NCBI GenBank assembly: GCA_964516095.1
Contig: CAZEYS010000044.1
Coordinates: forward strand, 1-12,460
DNA length: 12,460 nt
Direction: 5' to 3'
From: Hydrogenothermus sp964516095
GTDB lineage: Bacteria; Aquificota; Aquificia; Aquificales; Hydrogenothermaceae
A program made the translations under genes and the position numbers. The notes beneath the pieces were generated by a model. It made no database searches. It saw only the letters and a list, made by a program, of their open reading frames with translations, and was not told where the DNA came from. Below are positions 1-7,550 of the stretch, in pieces. Position 1 is the stretch's first letter, and each line of letters begins with the position of its first letter.

Positions 1-1893
1 CATTCTTGTTGCTTCTATTTTTAAAACTTCTCCGCCAACTTCTGTCCAGGCCAGTCCCTGCACAACCCCTATTTCGTCTTTTTTCTCTTTTTCTGGTGTG
101 TATAAAGGAGCACCAAGGAGCTTTTTCACCACAGATTTGGTTATTTTGTACTTTTTCTTTTTACCTTTTAAAGCAATTTCTTTGGCTATTTTTCTTAAAA
201 TTTCATTTATTTTTCTTTCTAAGTTTCTAACCCCAGCTTCTCGTGTATATCCTCTAATTAGAAATTGAAGTCCTGGGTCTGTAAACTCAACATATTTTGG
301 CTTTAAACCTGTCTCTTTTAACTGCTTAGGTATAAGGTATTTTTTGGCGATATGTAACTTTTCTTCTTCTGAATATCCAGGAATTCGTATAACTTCCATT
401 CTATCTAAAAGAGGGCGTGGAATTGTATCTATTCTATTTGCTGTACATATAAACATTACTTCAGAAAGGTCGAAAGGAACCCCAAGGTAAAGGTCTACAA
501 ATTCTTTATTCTGTTCAGGATCTAAAACTTCTAAAAGTGCAGAAGCTGGGTCTCCACGGAAATCTGAAGCCAGTTTATCAACCTCATCAAGCATAATTAC
601 AGGGTTTTTAGTACCTACCTGTTTTAACGCCTGTATTATTCGGCCAGGCATTGCTCCAACGTATGTTCTTCTGTGTCCTCTTATTTCCGCTTCATCTCTT
701 ACACCACCTAAAGCTATTCTTGTAAATCTTCTACCTAATGCCTTTGCAATAGATTTGCCAAGTGAAGTTTTTCCTACACCTGGTGGTCCTACAAAACATA
801 AAATTGGCCCTTTTATTCCTTTACCTTTTTTTAATTTTTGAACTGCAAGATATTCAATTATTCTTTCTTTTACTTTTTCTAAGTCATAGTGATCTTCATC
901 CAGTATCTTTTTTGCCCTTTTTAAGTCAAGTCTATCTTTTGTCTTTTTATTCCATGGAAGCTCGACAAGCCAATCTAAGTATGTTCTTATAACTCCAGCT
1001 TCAGCAGAATCAGGATGCATTTTTTCAAGTCTTTTTAGCTGTTTCAAGGCTTCTTTCTTTACATCTTCAGGCATTCCAGCTTCTTCAATTTTCTTTTTAT
1101 ATTCTTCTATCTCTTCTTGTCTTTCATCTTTTTCTCCAAGTTCTTCCTGAATAGCTTTTATCTGTTGTCGTAAGAAATATTCCCTTTGGTCTTTTTCCAT
1201 CTGCTCTCTGGCAGCATTCCTGATTTTCTGCTGGACTTCAAGTAGACTTACTTCTTTTAAAAGAAGGTCATGTACCTTCTTAAGTCTTTCTACAGGATCT
1301 ATAGTTTCTAGTATTTCCTGAGCTTCTTTTGACGAAACATCCAGTATTGAAGCTACCAGGTCTGCAAGTCTGCCAGGTTCATCTACAGATTTTATAATCC
1401 CAACTAAATCTGGAACTATCTGTTTACCGTAGGCTATTGCTTTATCTATAAGGTCTTTAACAGAGTGTATTAGAGCTTCTACTTCTATACTTTCTTCATA
1501 ATCTTCATCGTTTTCGATAACTTCAACTTTTACTTTATAAAAGCCGTCTTCCTTTTTGAACTCTTTTATTTTTCCACGGGCTACTCCCTGAACCAGCACT
1601 TTGATGCGATTATCTTCAAGTTTCATCATTCTGAGAATAGTTGCAACTGTACCTATTTCATAAATATCATCTTTAGTTGGTTCTTCTATATCTTTATCCT
1701 TTTGTAAAGCGATAAAAATATATCTGTCATTATTTTCTATAGCTTCTTCAACAGCTTTTATAGAAAAATCTCTACCTACAAAAATAGGAAAAACCATATA
1801 AGGAAAAATCACTAAATCTCTTACTGGAAGAAGTGGATATTCTTCTGGTAAGTTCATATCTAACTTTTCTTCTTCAAATGGGGATAGAGCCAT
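1..1893 (-). CDS. lon: Lon ATP-dependent protease, N-terminal 631 residues (runs off left edge)
   Basis: ATP-dependent AAA+ serine protease that degrades misfolded and regulatory proteins in the cytoplasm. The frame is open from ATG 1893 to base 1. Visible parts are the N-terminal substrate-binding (LAN) domain (about 15-210), a charged helical linker (about 210-320) and the AAA+ module: Walker A GPPGVGKT at 369-376, Walker B VIMLDEVDK at 432-440, and RPLLDRM with the arginine finger at about 493-499. The proteolytic domain has just begun (GLAWTEVGG, from 613). The catalytic Ser/Lys dyad must lie beyond the window, so protease activity cannot be confirmed here. The start is well supported: AGGAGG at 1900-1905 sits 6 bases upstream and overlaps the end of the small heat-shock gene, whose stop is 3 bases away. 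It is the third gene of a rlmN-hsp20-lon operon. The truncation is a window-edge effect, not a broken gene. Confidence 0.97.
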   Translation of the reverse strand, partial: MALSPFEEEKLDMNLPEEYPLLPVRDLVIFPYMVFPIFVGRDFSIKAVEEAIENNDRYIFIALQKDKDIEEPTKDDIYEIGTVATILRMMKLEDNRIKVLVQGVARGKIKEFKKEDGFYKVKVEVIENDEDYEESIEVEALIHSVKDLIDKAIAYGKQIVPDLVGIIKSVDEPGRLADLVASILDVSSKEAQEILETIDPVERLKKVHDLLLKEVSLLEVQQKIRNAAREQMEKDQREYFLRQQIKAIQEELGEKDERQEEIEEYKKKIEEAGMPEDVKKEALKQLKRLEKMHPDSAEAGVIRTYLDWLVELPWNKKTKDRLDLKRAKKILDEDHYDLEKVKERIIEYLAVQKLKKGKGIKGPILCFVGPPGVGKTSLGKSIAKALGRRFTRIALGGVRDEAEIRGHRRTYVGAMPGRIIQALKQVGTKNPVIMLDEVDKLASDFRGDPASALLEVLDPEQNKEFVDLYLGVPFDLSEVMFICTANRIDTIPRPLLDRMEVIRIPGYSEEEKLHIAKKYLIPKQLKETGLKPKYVEFTDPGLQFLIRGYTREAGVRNLERKINEILRKIAKEIALKGKKKKYKITKSVVKKLLGAPLYTPEKEKKDEIGVVQGLAWTEVGGEVLKIEATRM

Positions 1894-1896
1894 CAA

Positions 1897-2241
1897 TTAC
1901 CTCCTGTAGATTATGTTTACTTTTATAGATGTGTCTATAAAAAGTTCATTTTTTATTTTAGGAATTTTCACATATAAAACACCTTTATCATACTCGGCCT
2001 CAGCAGCCTGTATATTTATATTTTCAGGAAAGAAAATTTTCCTTGAAAATTTTCCTGAGTACCTTTCCATAAGTATATAATTTTTACCTGCATATTTTTC
2101 TTTTATCCCACTGATTATTATATAGTTCTCACCACCAGTTATACTTAAGTTTTCTATACTGACCCCAGGAATATCTATAATAACATGGTAAGCATTGCCA
2201 TCATCCAAGATATCTACCGGAAAAAGTTTGCTTTTTAACAT
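1897..2241 (-). CDS. Small heat-shock protein (Hsp20 / alpha-crystallin family)
   Basis: ATP-independent holdase that keeps unfolding proteins soluble. The 114 residues are nearly all alpha-crystallin domain: a DIPGV strand-loop near 23-27, the RYSGKFSRKIFFP region at 60-72, and the family signature A-x4-G-V-L (A82 to L89) followed by YVKIPK. An I-x-V pair near the C-terminus (IKV, 106-108) could be the oligomer-capping motif. Family members are usually 140-160 residues; this one lacks almost all of the N-terminal arm. I chose ATG 2241, 1 base after the rlmN stop, because AAGG at 2251-2254 lies 9 bases upstream. A TTG start at 2259 would add 6 residues and overlap rlmN but has no ribosome-binding site. 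lon follows 3 bases after its stop, so chaperone and protease are presumably co-expressed. I saw no heat-shock operator (such as CIRCE) upstream of the operon. Confidence 0.9.
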   Translation of the reverse strand: MLKSKLFPVDILDDGNAYHVIIDIPGVSIENLSITGGENYIIISGIKEKYAGKNYILMERYSGKFSRKIFFPENINIQAAEAEYDKGVLYVKIPKIKNELFIDTSIKVNIIYRR

Positions 2242-2242
2242 T

Positions 2243-3325
2243 TTAATTAACCTTGGCAATTTTTATTAAATTATTTAATTCTTTTTTTCGTAACTGTCCA
2301 CATGCAGCTGATATATCTTTTCCTTTGCTCCATCTTATAAATGCTGAAATATTATAGTCCCACAGGATTTTTTGAAACCTTTCAACCCTTTCGTCTTCAG
2401 GTCTTTGATAAAGACTTCCTTCATGAGGATTAAATGGTATCAGATTAACTTTGTATCTTTTTTTGTTTTTGCCTATTAGTTTTGCAAGTTCATGAGCGTG
2501 CTGAGGTCTATCATTTATGTCTTTTATTAAAACATATTCAAGCATTATTCTGTATCCTGTTTTAAAAGGTAGAGAATTTAGTACTTCCATTAAGTCTTCA
2601 AGTTTATTTGTCTTAGAAATTGGCATAATTTGCTCTCTGATTTGCTGATTGGGTGCGTTTAAAGAAACAGCAAGCCTTACCTGTGGGAATTCTTTATCAT
2701 TATACATTTTCAGTATTTGGGCTATTATGCCAGATGATGAAATAGTAATCTTTCTATTTGAAAGGTCTAACATGTTTTTATCTGTCATTATTTGAACTGC
2801 TTTTTTTACGTTATCATAATTTGCTAAAGGTTCTCCCATTCCCATAAATACAACGTTTGAAATTCTATTTTCGTTACCTACAAATCTCTGAACCTGTAAA
2901 TACTGGTCTATTATTTCAGAGGTATTTAGATTTCTTAAAAGCCCATCTTTTGTTGTATAACAAAACGTACAACCGACTGCACATCCAACTTGTGTTGAAA
3001 CACACAGGGTATTGTGATCTTTTTCAGGGATAAAAACAGTTTCTATAGTATGGCCGTCTTTAAGTTGCCAAAGAAACTTTATACTTCCATCTATCCGTGA
3101 TTTTTCAAAAGAAATCAGTTTTAAACTATCAAACTCTGTGTTTTCTTTTAGATAGTTTCTCATATCCTTTGATAAATCAGTCATCTCATCATAAGAGGAA
3201 ACTTTCTTATTGTAAATCCATTTAGCAATTTGTTTAGCTCTAAACTTTGGCCAGTTTTGCTTTTTTACCCAGTTTTCTAATTCTTTAAAATTTAAATCCT
3301 TTAGGTTTACCTTTTCTTTATTCAT
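2243..3325 (-). CDS. rlmN: Dual-specificity 23S rRNA A2503 / tRNA A37 C2-methyltransferase RlmN
   Basis: Radical-SAM enzyme that places a methyl group on C2 of A2503 in 23S rRNA and of A37 in some tRNAs, tuning translational accuracy. The 360-residue protein has an N-terminal RNA-binding helical part (about 1-90) and the radical-SAM core. The CxxxCxxC iron-sulfur motif is C115, C119, C122. By spacing, C108 and C342 (in SAACGQLR) match the two catalytic cysteines of the E. coli enzyme (C118 and C355). GMGEPL is at 162-167. A longer frame opens with TTG at 3397, but ATG 3325 has AAGG 8 bases upstream (3334-3337), and the extra 24 residues would cover the promoter region. It is the first gene of the rlmN-hsp20-lon operon and diverges from rpsO. 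RlmN is preferred over Cfr because of the length, the domain layout and the housekeeping setting. Confidence 0.96.
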   Translation of the reverse strand: MNKEKVNLKDLNFKELENWVKKQNWPKFRAKQIAKWIYNKKVSSYDEMTDLSKDMRNYLKENTEFDSLKLISFEKSRIDGSIKFLWQLKDGHTIETVFIPEKDHNTLCVSTQVGCAVGCTFCYTTKDGLLRNLNTSEIIDQYLQVQRFVGNENRISNVVFMGMGEPLANYDNVKKAVQIMTDKNMLDLSNRKITISSSGIIAQILKMYNDKEFPQVRLAVSLNAPNQQIREQIMPISKTNKLEDLMEVLNSLPFKTGYRIMLEYVLIKDINDRPQHAHELAKLIGKNKKRYKVNLIPFNPHEGSLYQRPEDERVERFQKILWDYNISAFIRWSKGKDISAACGQLRKKELNNLIKIAKVN

Positions 3326-3355
3326 TTTTCTGACCTTTATAAAAAATGGCTTATT

Positions 3356-3385
3356 TTTATAATATGATATAATATATTTCCTCAA
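3356..3385 (-). promoter_or_regulatory. Putative promoter of the rlmN-hsp20-lon operon
   Basis: On the minus strand TTGAGG (3385-3380, 4/6 match to TTGACA) is followed after 18 bases by TATAAA (3361-3356, 5/6 match to TATAAT). Transcription would begin near 3349, giving a leader of about 24 bases that includes the rlmN ribosome-binding site. The region is very AT-rich, so chance matches are likely. The assignment is inference from spacing and position. Confidence 0.4.
3365..3373 (+). promoter_or_regulatory. Extended -10 promoter of rpsO-pnp
   Basis: TGATATAAT is a perfect extended -10 element (TGn plus TATAAT at 3368-3373). There is no good -35 box at 16-18 bases upstream, as is usual for extended -10 promoters. 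A second TATAAT lies at 3358-3363. Transcription would start near 3380, giving a leader of about 36 bases before the S15 start, too short for a large regulatory RNA structure. Confidence 0.65.
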
Positions 3386-3415
3386 AAAAATTAACAATTA
3401 TTAGGAGGTTTTTAT

Positions 3416-3700
3416 ATGTCTATTACTGCAGAAAAGAAAGCTGAGATAATAAAAAAATATGCCAGACATGAAGGTGATACTGGTTCTCCAGAAGTTCAAA
3501 TAGCTATCTTGACAGAAAGAATTAAAAATCTAACAGAACATATTAAACAAAACAAAAAAGACCTTCATTCCAGAAGAGGGTTAATCGGAATGGTTAACAA
3601 AAGAAGAAAGTTACTAAAATATCTAAAAAGAGTTGACGCAGAAAGATACGAAAAAATAGTAAAAGAGCTTGGAATAAGACAAACTGGAGGAAACAAATAA
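3416..3700 (+). CDS. rpsO: 30S ribosomal protein S15
   Basis: Primary 16S rRNA-binding protein of the small subunit platform, also in the bridge to 23S rRNA. At 94 residues it is slightly longer than the usual 89. Family signatures are continuous: DTGSPEVQIA (21-30), LTERI, LTEHIK, the basic SRRGL segment, KRRKLLKYL and the C-terminal LGIR. AGGAGG at 3403-3408, 7 bases before ATG, makes the start secure. The last codons (encoding TGG) carry the GGAGG that probably serves pnp, which begins 2 bases after the stop. The rpsO-pnp pair is widely conserved; in E. coli S15 represses its own translation through the leader. No clear S15-binding pseudoknot is evident in the short leader here, so autoregulation cannot be claimed. 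Confidence 0.98.
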   Translation: MSITAEKKAEIIKKYARHEGDTGSPEVQIAILTERIKNLTEHIKQNKKDLHSRRGLIGMVNKRRKLLKYLKRVDAERYEKIVKELGIRQTGGNK

Positions 3701-3702
3701 AA

Positions 3703-5829
3703 ATGGGAAACGAGGGATTTACCGTAGAAAAAGTAGAAGCTCAAGTTGACGGCAAGCAAATATCTATAGAAACTGGATACTTTGCGAGACAGGCAAGTGG
3801 TGCAGTTATAGTTAAAAGCGGGGAAACAGAAGTTTTAGTAACAGTTGTAGTTTCTCCTGAACCTCAGACAGATATAGACTTCTTGCCATTAACAGTTGAA
3901 TACAGAGAAAAAAGTTATGCCTACGGTAAAATCCCTGGTGGATTTGTAAAAAGAGAAGGTAAGCCTACTAATAGAGAAATACTTGTTTCAAGACTAATAG
4001 ATAGACCTATAAGACCTTTATTTCCTAAAGGTTTCCATAATGATGTTGTAATAACTGCCATGACGTTATCTGCAGATGATAAAAATGACCCAGATGTTCT
4101 GGCTATCACCGGAGCATCAGCAGCATTAATGATTTCAGAGGCTCCTTTTGAGGGTCCTATTGCTGGGGTTAGAGTAGGAAGGGTTAATGGAAAATTCATT
4201 GCAAATCCTACTTATGAAGAAAGAAATCAGTCAGACCTTGATATTGTAGTAGCTGGAACAAAAGATGCAATTGTAATGGTTGAAGGTGGTGCTACAGAAG
4301 TACCAGAGGAAGAAATTTTAGACGCTATTATGTTTGCCCATGAAAAGATAAAAGACCTTATAGACTTTCAAATTGAACTGGCAAATAAAGTAGGAAAAGA
4401 AAAGATAACTGTAGAAAAAGATGAAGTTGAAGAAGAGTTAAAACAAAAGTTTTTAAACTACAAAGACGAGATTTTACAGGCTTTCAATATACAGGATAAA
4501 AAAGAAAGGAATAAAAAAATAGATGAAATTTTTGAAAAGGCTGTCGAAGAGCTTCAACTGGAGGAAGAAGTACTTCCAAAAGCAAAAATAGTTTTCAAGG
4601 AAGTTGTTTCAAACTTAATGAGAGAAAAGGTTTTTAAAGAAAAAGTAAGAATAGATGGAAGAAAACCTGATGAAATCAGACCTATATGGATAAAAGTTGG
4701 AATCCTCCCCAGAACACATGGGTCTGCACTTTTTACAAGAGGACAAACACAGTCTTTAGGTATAGTTACACTTGGAGCTCCCGGAGAAGAACAAATAGAA
4801 GAAAGTATAGAAGAAGGTGAAGAGAAAAAAAGATTTATGTTGCATTACAATTTCCCTCCTTTCAGTGTTGGGGAAGCTCGACCACCAAGAGCACCAACAA
4901 GAAGGGAAATAGGACACGGAGCTCTTGCTGAAAGAGCATTGGAGCCTTTAATACCTTCAGAAGAAGAATTTCCGTATGTTATAAGAGTTGTTTCAGAAAT
5001 CTTAGAATCAAATGGTTCCACATCTATGGCAACAGTTTGCTCTGGCTCACTTGCGCTATTTGATGCCGGTGTTCCTATGAAAAAACATGTTGCTGGTATT
5101 GCCATGGGTTTATTGAAAAATGATGAAGAATACGTAATTTTGACAGATATACTTGGAGATGAAGACCATCTTGGAGATATGGACTTTAAGGTAGCAGGAA
5201 CAAGAGATGGAGTAACATCCATACAAATGGATATTAAAATAAAAGGTCTGACAAGACAGATACTTGAAGATGCTTTAAAACAGGCAAGAAAAGCAAGACT
5301 TCATATATTAGACCTTATGTACGATGCCATTGATAAACCAAGACCTGAAGTTTCTCCATATGCTCCATCAGTTATTAAGTTAAGAGTACTACCAGATAAA
5401 ATACCTCTAATCATAGGTCCATCTGGCAAAAACATCAAAAAAATAATTGATGAAACTGGTGTTAAGATAGATATAGAACCAGATGGATTGATAAAGATAT
5501 ATGCTGTTAATAGAGAAGCTGGTGAAAAAGCGGCTGATATGATTAACGAACTCATAATGGACATAGAAGAAGGTGACATCTTCTTAGGAAAAGTAACAAG
5601 AGTTGAAGATTATGGAGCTTTTGTTGAACTAATGCCTGGTAGATTAAGTCTACTCCATATCTCTCAGATATCCGATGAAAGATTAAAATCAGCTAAAGAC
5701 GTTATAAACGTTGGGGATGTATTAAAAGTTAAAGTAATAGATGTTGACGAACAGGGAAGAATTAAAGTTTCCTTAAAAGATGTAAAAGAAACAGACCAGG
5801 CGAAAAATAAAGACGTGTTTGAGGGCTAA
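3703..5829 (+). CDS. pnp: Polynucleotide phosphorylase (PNPase)
   Basis: Phosphorolytic 3'-5' exoribonuclease of mRNA decay; trimeric, and a degradosome component in many bacteria. All 708 residues are present with the standard order: RNase PH core 1 (about 8-145), a helical linker (about 150-330), RNase PH core 2 (about 335-555), a KH domain with GPSG at 572-575, and an S1 domain (about 625-697). By spacing, D488, D494 and K496 in EDHLGDMDFK match catalytic D486, D492 and K494 of the E. coli enzyme. HYNFPPFSVGE and RREIGHG are also intact. The second PH core has a small acidic stretch (EEQIEESIEEGEEKK) where other PNPases have a variable loop. The presumed ribosome-binding site (GGAGG 3686-3690) is 12 bases from ATG, rather far, so translation may be coupled to rpsO. 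The stop codon overlaps the convergent dprA stop by 4 bases. Confidence 0.98.
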   Translation: MGNEGFTVEKVEAQVDGKQISIETGYFARQASGAVIVKSGETEVLVTVVVSPEPQTDIDFLPLTVEYREKSYAYGKIPGGFVKREGKPTNREILVSRLIDRPIRPLFPKGFHNDVVITAMTLSADDKNDPDVLAITGASAALMISEAPFEGPIAGVRVGRVNGKFIANPTYEERNQSDLDIVVAGTKDAIVMVEGGATEVPEEEILDAIMFAHEKIKDLIDFQIELANKVGKEKITVEKDEVEEELKQKFLNYKDEILQAFNIQDKKERNKKIDEIFEKAVEELQLEEEVLPKAKIVFKEVVSNLMREKVFKEKVRIDGRKPDEIRPIWIKVGILPRTHGSALFTRGQTQSLGIVTLGAPGEEQIEESIEEGEEKKRFMLHYNFPPFSVGEARPPRAPTRREIGHGALAERALEPLIPSEEEFPYVIRVVSEILESNGSTSMATVCSGSLALFDAGVPMKKHVAGIAMGLLKNDEEYVILTDILGDEDHLGDMDFKVAGTRDGVTSIQMDIKIKGLTRQILEDALKQARKARLHILDLMYDAIDKPRPEVSPYAPSVIKLRVLPDKIPLIIGPSGKNIKKIIDETGVKIDIEPDGLIKIYAVNREAGEKAADMINELIMDIEEGDIFLGKVTRVEDYGAFVELMPGRLSLLHISQISDERLKSAKDVINVGDVLKVKVIDVDEQGRIKVSLKDVKETDQAKNKDVFEG

Positions 5830-5866
5830 TATACCAGTCTTTTTATTAGCCCATTTTCATTTTTTA
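5823..5866 (+). terminator. Intrinsic terminator of rpsO-pnp, inside the 3' end of dprA
   Basis: GGGCTAATA (5823-5831) pairs perfectly with TATTAGCCC (5844-5852), giving a 9-bp stem and 12-base loop, followed on the plus strand by a T-rich run (ATTTTCATTTTTT). The left arm includes the pnp stop codon and the right arm lies in the last codons of dprA. On the minus strand the hairpin is not followed by T residues, so it should mainly stop plus-strand transcription. Confidence 0.75.
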
Positions 5867-6896
5867 TAATTCCCTTCATTTCAAGGTTAAATATAAGATT
5901 GAAAGCTTGCTCAAAACTTAAATCAAGTTTCTCTACTATTTCGTCCAAATAAGCTTCACCTTCAATAGTTTGTAAGAAAAGTGTTTCTTCTTCTGAAAGT
6001 TCGATGAGATTAGTGTTAATTTTATATTTGCTTAAATATGGAATTTCGTTAAATATTATTTCAAAATCTATTAGAGGAATAGCTCCTTCCTTTATAAGGA
6101 GATTGCAACCTTTACCGTTTAGATTATCTATATTAGATGGGACCGCAAATACTGGTTTACCGTATTCATTTGCAAGTTTTGCCGTTATTAATGAACCTGA
6201 TTTTTCAGGGGCTTCTACTACAACTGTCGCTTCAGAAAGACCTGCAACTATTCTATTTCGAAGTGGAAAATTAAATTTTGAAGGTTTAGTGTCAATGGGA
6301 AATTCAGAGATTAAAGCACCATTTTCAGCTATTTTTTCAAATAATCTTTTATTTGTAGCAGGATAACTTATATTTATTCCAGTACCAAGAACAGCAATAG
6401 TCTTACCGTTATTTTCCAGAGCAGATTTATGGGCTATTGTATCAATTCCGTATGCCCCTCCTGAAATAACACATATACCATTTTCACAAATGCGTTTACT
6501 TATTAAATAGGCTATTTTTCTTCCATAATTTGAAGGTTTTCTGGTTCCTACAATAGAAACACCGTAATTATCTGGAATAGCGCCTTTAATGTATAACAGT
6601 AAAGGAGGATCCGGTATATTTTTTAAATTCTGGGGATATTCATCTGACTCATATAAAAGTAGATTTATATGGTGTTTTTCAACTTTTTTTAGTTCTGCTT
6701 CAGCTTCTTTTCTATAATTAAAACTTTTCTCTAAAATAAGCTTAGCAGTTTTTTCTCCAACTACTTTAGAAACTTCCTCAAAAGATGAGTTAAAAACGTT
6801 GTCTATACTACCGAAATGTTCTATTACTGCCTTTAAAGACCTGTTTCCTAAACCTTTTGTGAAATAAAGCTGGAAATATTTTATAATATTCTCCAT
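5826..6896 (-). CDS. dprA: DNA processing protein DprA (DNA-processing chain A)
   Basis: Binds incoming single-stranded DNA and loads RecA during natural transformation; found very widely, including in bacteria not known to be competent. The 356-residue protein has an N-terminal helical HhH/SAM-like part (about 1-75), the Rossmann-fold DNA-binding core with GTRKPSNYG (117-125), SGGAYGID (145-152), PLRNRIVAGLS (211-221), EKSGSLITA (231-239) and an NGKGCN-type loop (about 260-265), then a C-terminal winged-helix domain (about 298-356). All expected parts are present. The start ATG 6896 lacks a good ribosome-binding site, but a perfect TATAAT (minus strand 6908-6903) lies 6 bases upstream, so the message may be leaderless. 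It is a single-gene unit, convergent with pnp (4-base overlap) and divergent from the PilZ gene (25-base gap). No other competence gene is nearby. Confidence 0.95.
   Translation of the reverse strand: MENIIKYFQLYFTKGLGNRSLKAVIEHFGSIDNVFNSSFEEVSKVVGEKTAKLILEKSFNYRKEAEAELKKVEKHHINLLLYESDEYPQNLKNIPDPPLLLYIKGAIPDNYGVSIVGTRKPSNYGRKIAYLISKRICENGICVISGGAYGIDTIAHKSALENNGKTIAVLGTGINISYPATNKRLFEKIAENGALISEFPIDTKPSKFNFPLRNRIVAGLSEATVVVEAPEKSGSLITAKLANEYGKPVFAVPSNIDNLNGKGCNLLIKEGAIPLIDFEIIFNEIPYLSKYKINTNLIELSEEETLFLQTIEGEAYLDEIVEKLDLSFEQAFNLIFNLEMKGIIKNENGLIKRLVY
6882..6887 (+). promoter_or_regulatory. Possible -10 box for the PilZ-orf-folD operon
   Basis: A perfect TATAAT lies 34 bases before the PilZ start, inside the first codons of dprA. 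The best -35 match is TTGTGA (6857-6862, 4/6) with a long 19-base spacer. Transcription would begin near 6894, leaving room for the AGGA ribosome-binding site at 6911-6914. The weak -35 and AT-rich setting limit confidence. Confidence 0.4.
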
Positions 6897-6902
6897 AAAT
6901 AA

Positions 6903-6908
6903 ATTATA
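6903..6908 (-). promoter_or_regulatory. Possible -10 box for dprA, implying a leaderless mRNA
   Basis: TATAAT on the minus strand, separated from the dprA ATG by only 6 bases, would place transcription start on or next to the start codon. There is no matching -35 box and no Shine-Dalgarno sequence, which is consistent with, but does not prove, leaderless expression. Confidence 0.35.
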
Positions 6909-6921
6909 CTAGGAAAATTAA

Positions 6922-7548
6922 ATGGCATCTGTTTTAGAATGGATAAAAGAAAAAAAGCAAATTGAGGTTTATGCATTTTACGAAGAAATTCCAATAAAAG
7001 TAAAAATAGAGTTACATGAAATAGACTATGAAAAAGAGCAGATAGTATGGTCTTTTGATAAAAAGTTAGAAATTGCCCTTTCCCAATCTGGAGAGCTTTA
7101 CTTTGATTACAACGGAACTATATATGTCATGAATGTGATTATATATAATAAAGACGAAATGGTAACCACATTTCCAACAATAGCTGTTGAGCCTAAATTA
7201 AAAAGAAAATATATAAGGGTTCATGTAGATGAAGAAAACCCCATTTATATAAAGATAAACGATATTGAAACAAAAGCGTGGGATATTTCAGAAAAGGGTG
7301 TTGGTGTTATTTTAAACAATTTAGATAGTTTTGAGCTTGGCAGAGACTATGAGATGTTTATTAAAATAAATGGAAAAGAGTTTAAAGTTTTAGCTGAACT
7401 TGTTTATATAAAAGAGATAGGTAAAGGTTCTTACAAACTTGGGTTTAAATTTAAAAAAGTGTCCCCTGTCTTAGAAGATGAAATATTTCAGTATATTCTA
7501 AAAAAACAAAAAGATATCTTAAAGAAAATATCTTTATTCAGGGACTAA
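6922..7548 (+). CDS. PilZ-domain cyclic-di-GMP receptor (YcgR-like)
   Basis: Likely cytoplasmic receptor for the second messenger cyclic-di-GMP. The 208 residues form two beta-rich halves, as in YcgR-type proteins: an N-terminal PilZN-like domain (about 10-90) and a C-terminal PilZ domain (about 93-200). Both c-di-GMP-binding motifs are intact: the RxxxR pair as RKYIR at 95-99 and the D/N-x-S-x-x-G motif as DISEKG at 121-126, so binding is expected. There is no signal peptide or membrane segment. In other bacteria such proteins act on flagella, pili, exopolysaccharide synthesis or transcription; none of these partners is in the window, so the output is unknown. AGGA at 6911-6914 lies 7 bases before ATG. 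The next gene starts 2 bases after the stop and folD follows, forming a short operon. Confidence 0.88.
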   Translation: MASVLEWIKEKKQIEVYAFYEEIPIKVKIELHEIDYEKEQIVWSFDKKLEIALSQSGELYFDYNGTIYVMNVIIYNKDEMVTTFPTIAVEPKLKRKYIRVHVDEENPIYIKINDIETKAWDISEKGVGVILNNLDSFELGRDYEMFIKINGKEFKVLAELVYIKEIGKGSYKLGFKFKKVSPVLEDEIFQYILKKQKDILKKISLFRD

Positions 7549-7550
7549 TA

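Noticed and set aside
6..992. Plus-strand frames at 6-230 and 762-992 rich in Phe/Leu that look like membrane proteins
   Set aside because: They are the reverse complement of lysine/glutamate-rich lon codons, which always yield Phe/Leu-rich shadows.
1..1893. Lon lacking its protease domain as a natural truncation
   Set aside because: The frame is still open at base 1 with the first residues of the protease domain already encoded; the missing part is simply outside the window.
2243..3397. Longer RlmN starting from TTG 3397
   Set aside because: It would add 24 residues that run across the promoter region, without a ribosome-binding site; ATG 3325 has one and gives the usual family length.
4845..5222. 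Minus-strand open frame of 125 codons inside pnp
   Set aside because: It lies fully opposite highly conserved PNPase codons, has no recognisable domain and no ribosome-binding site; a shadow frame.
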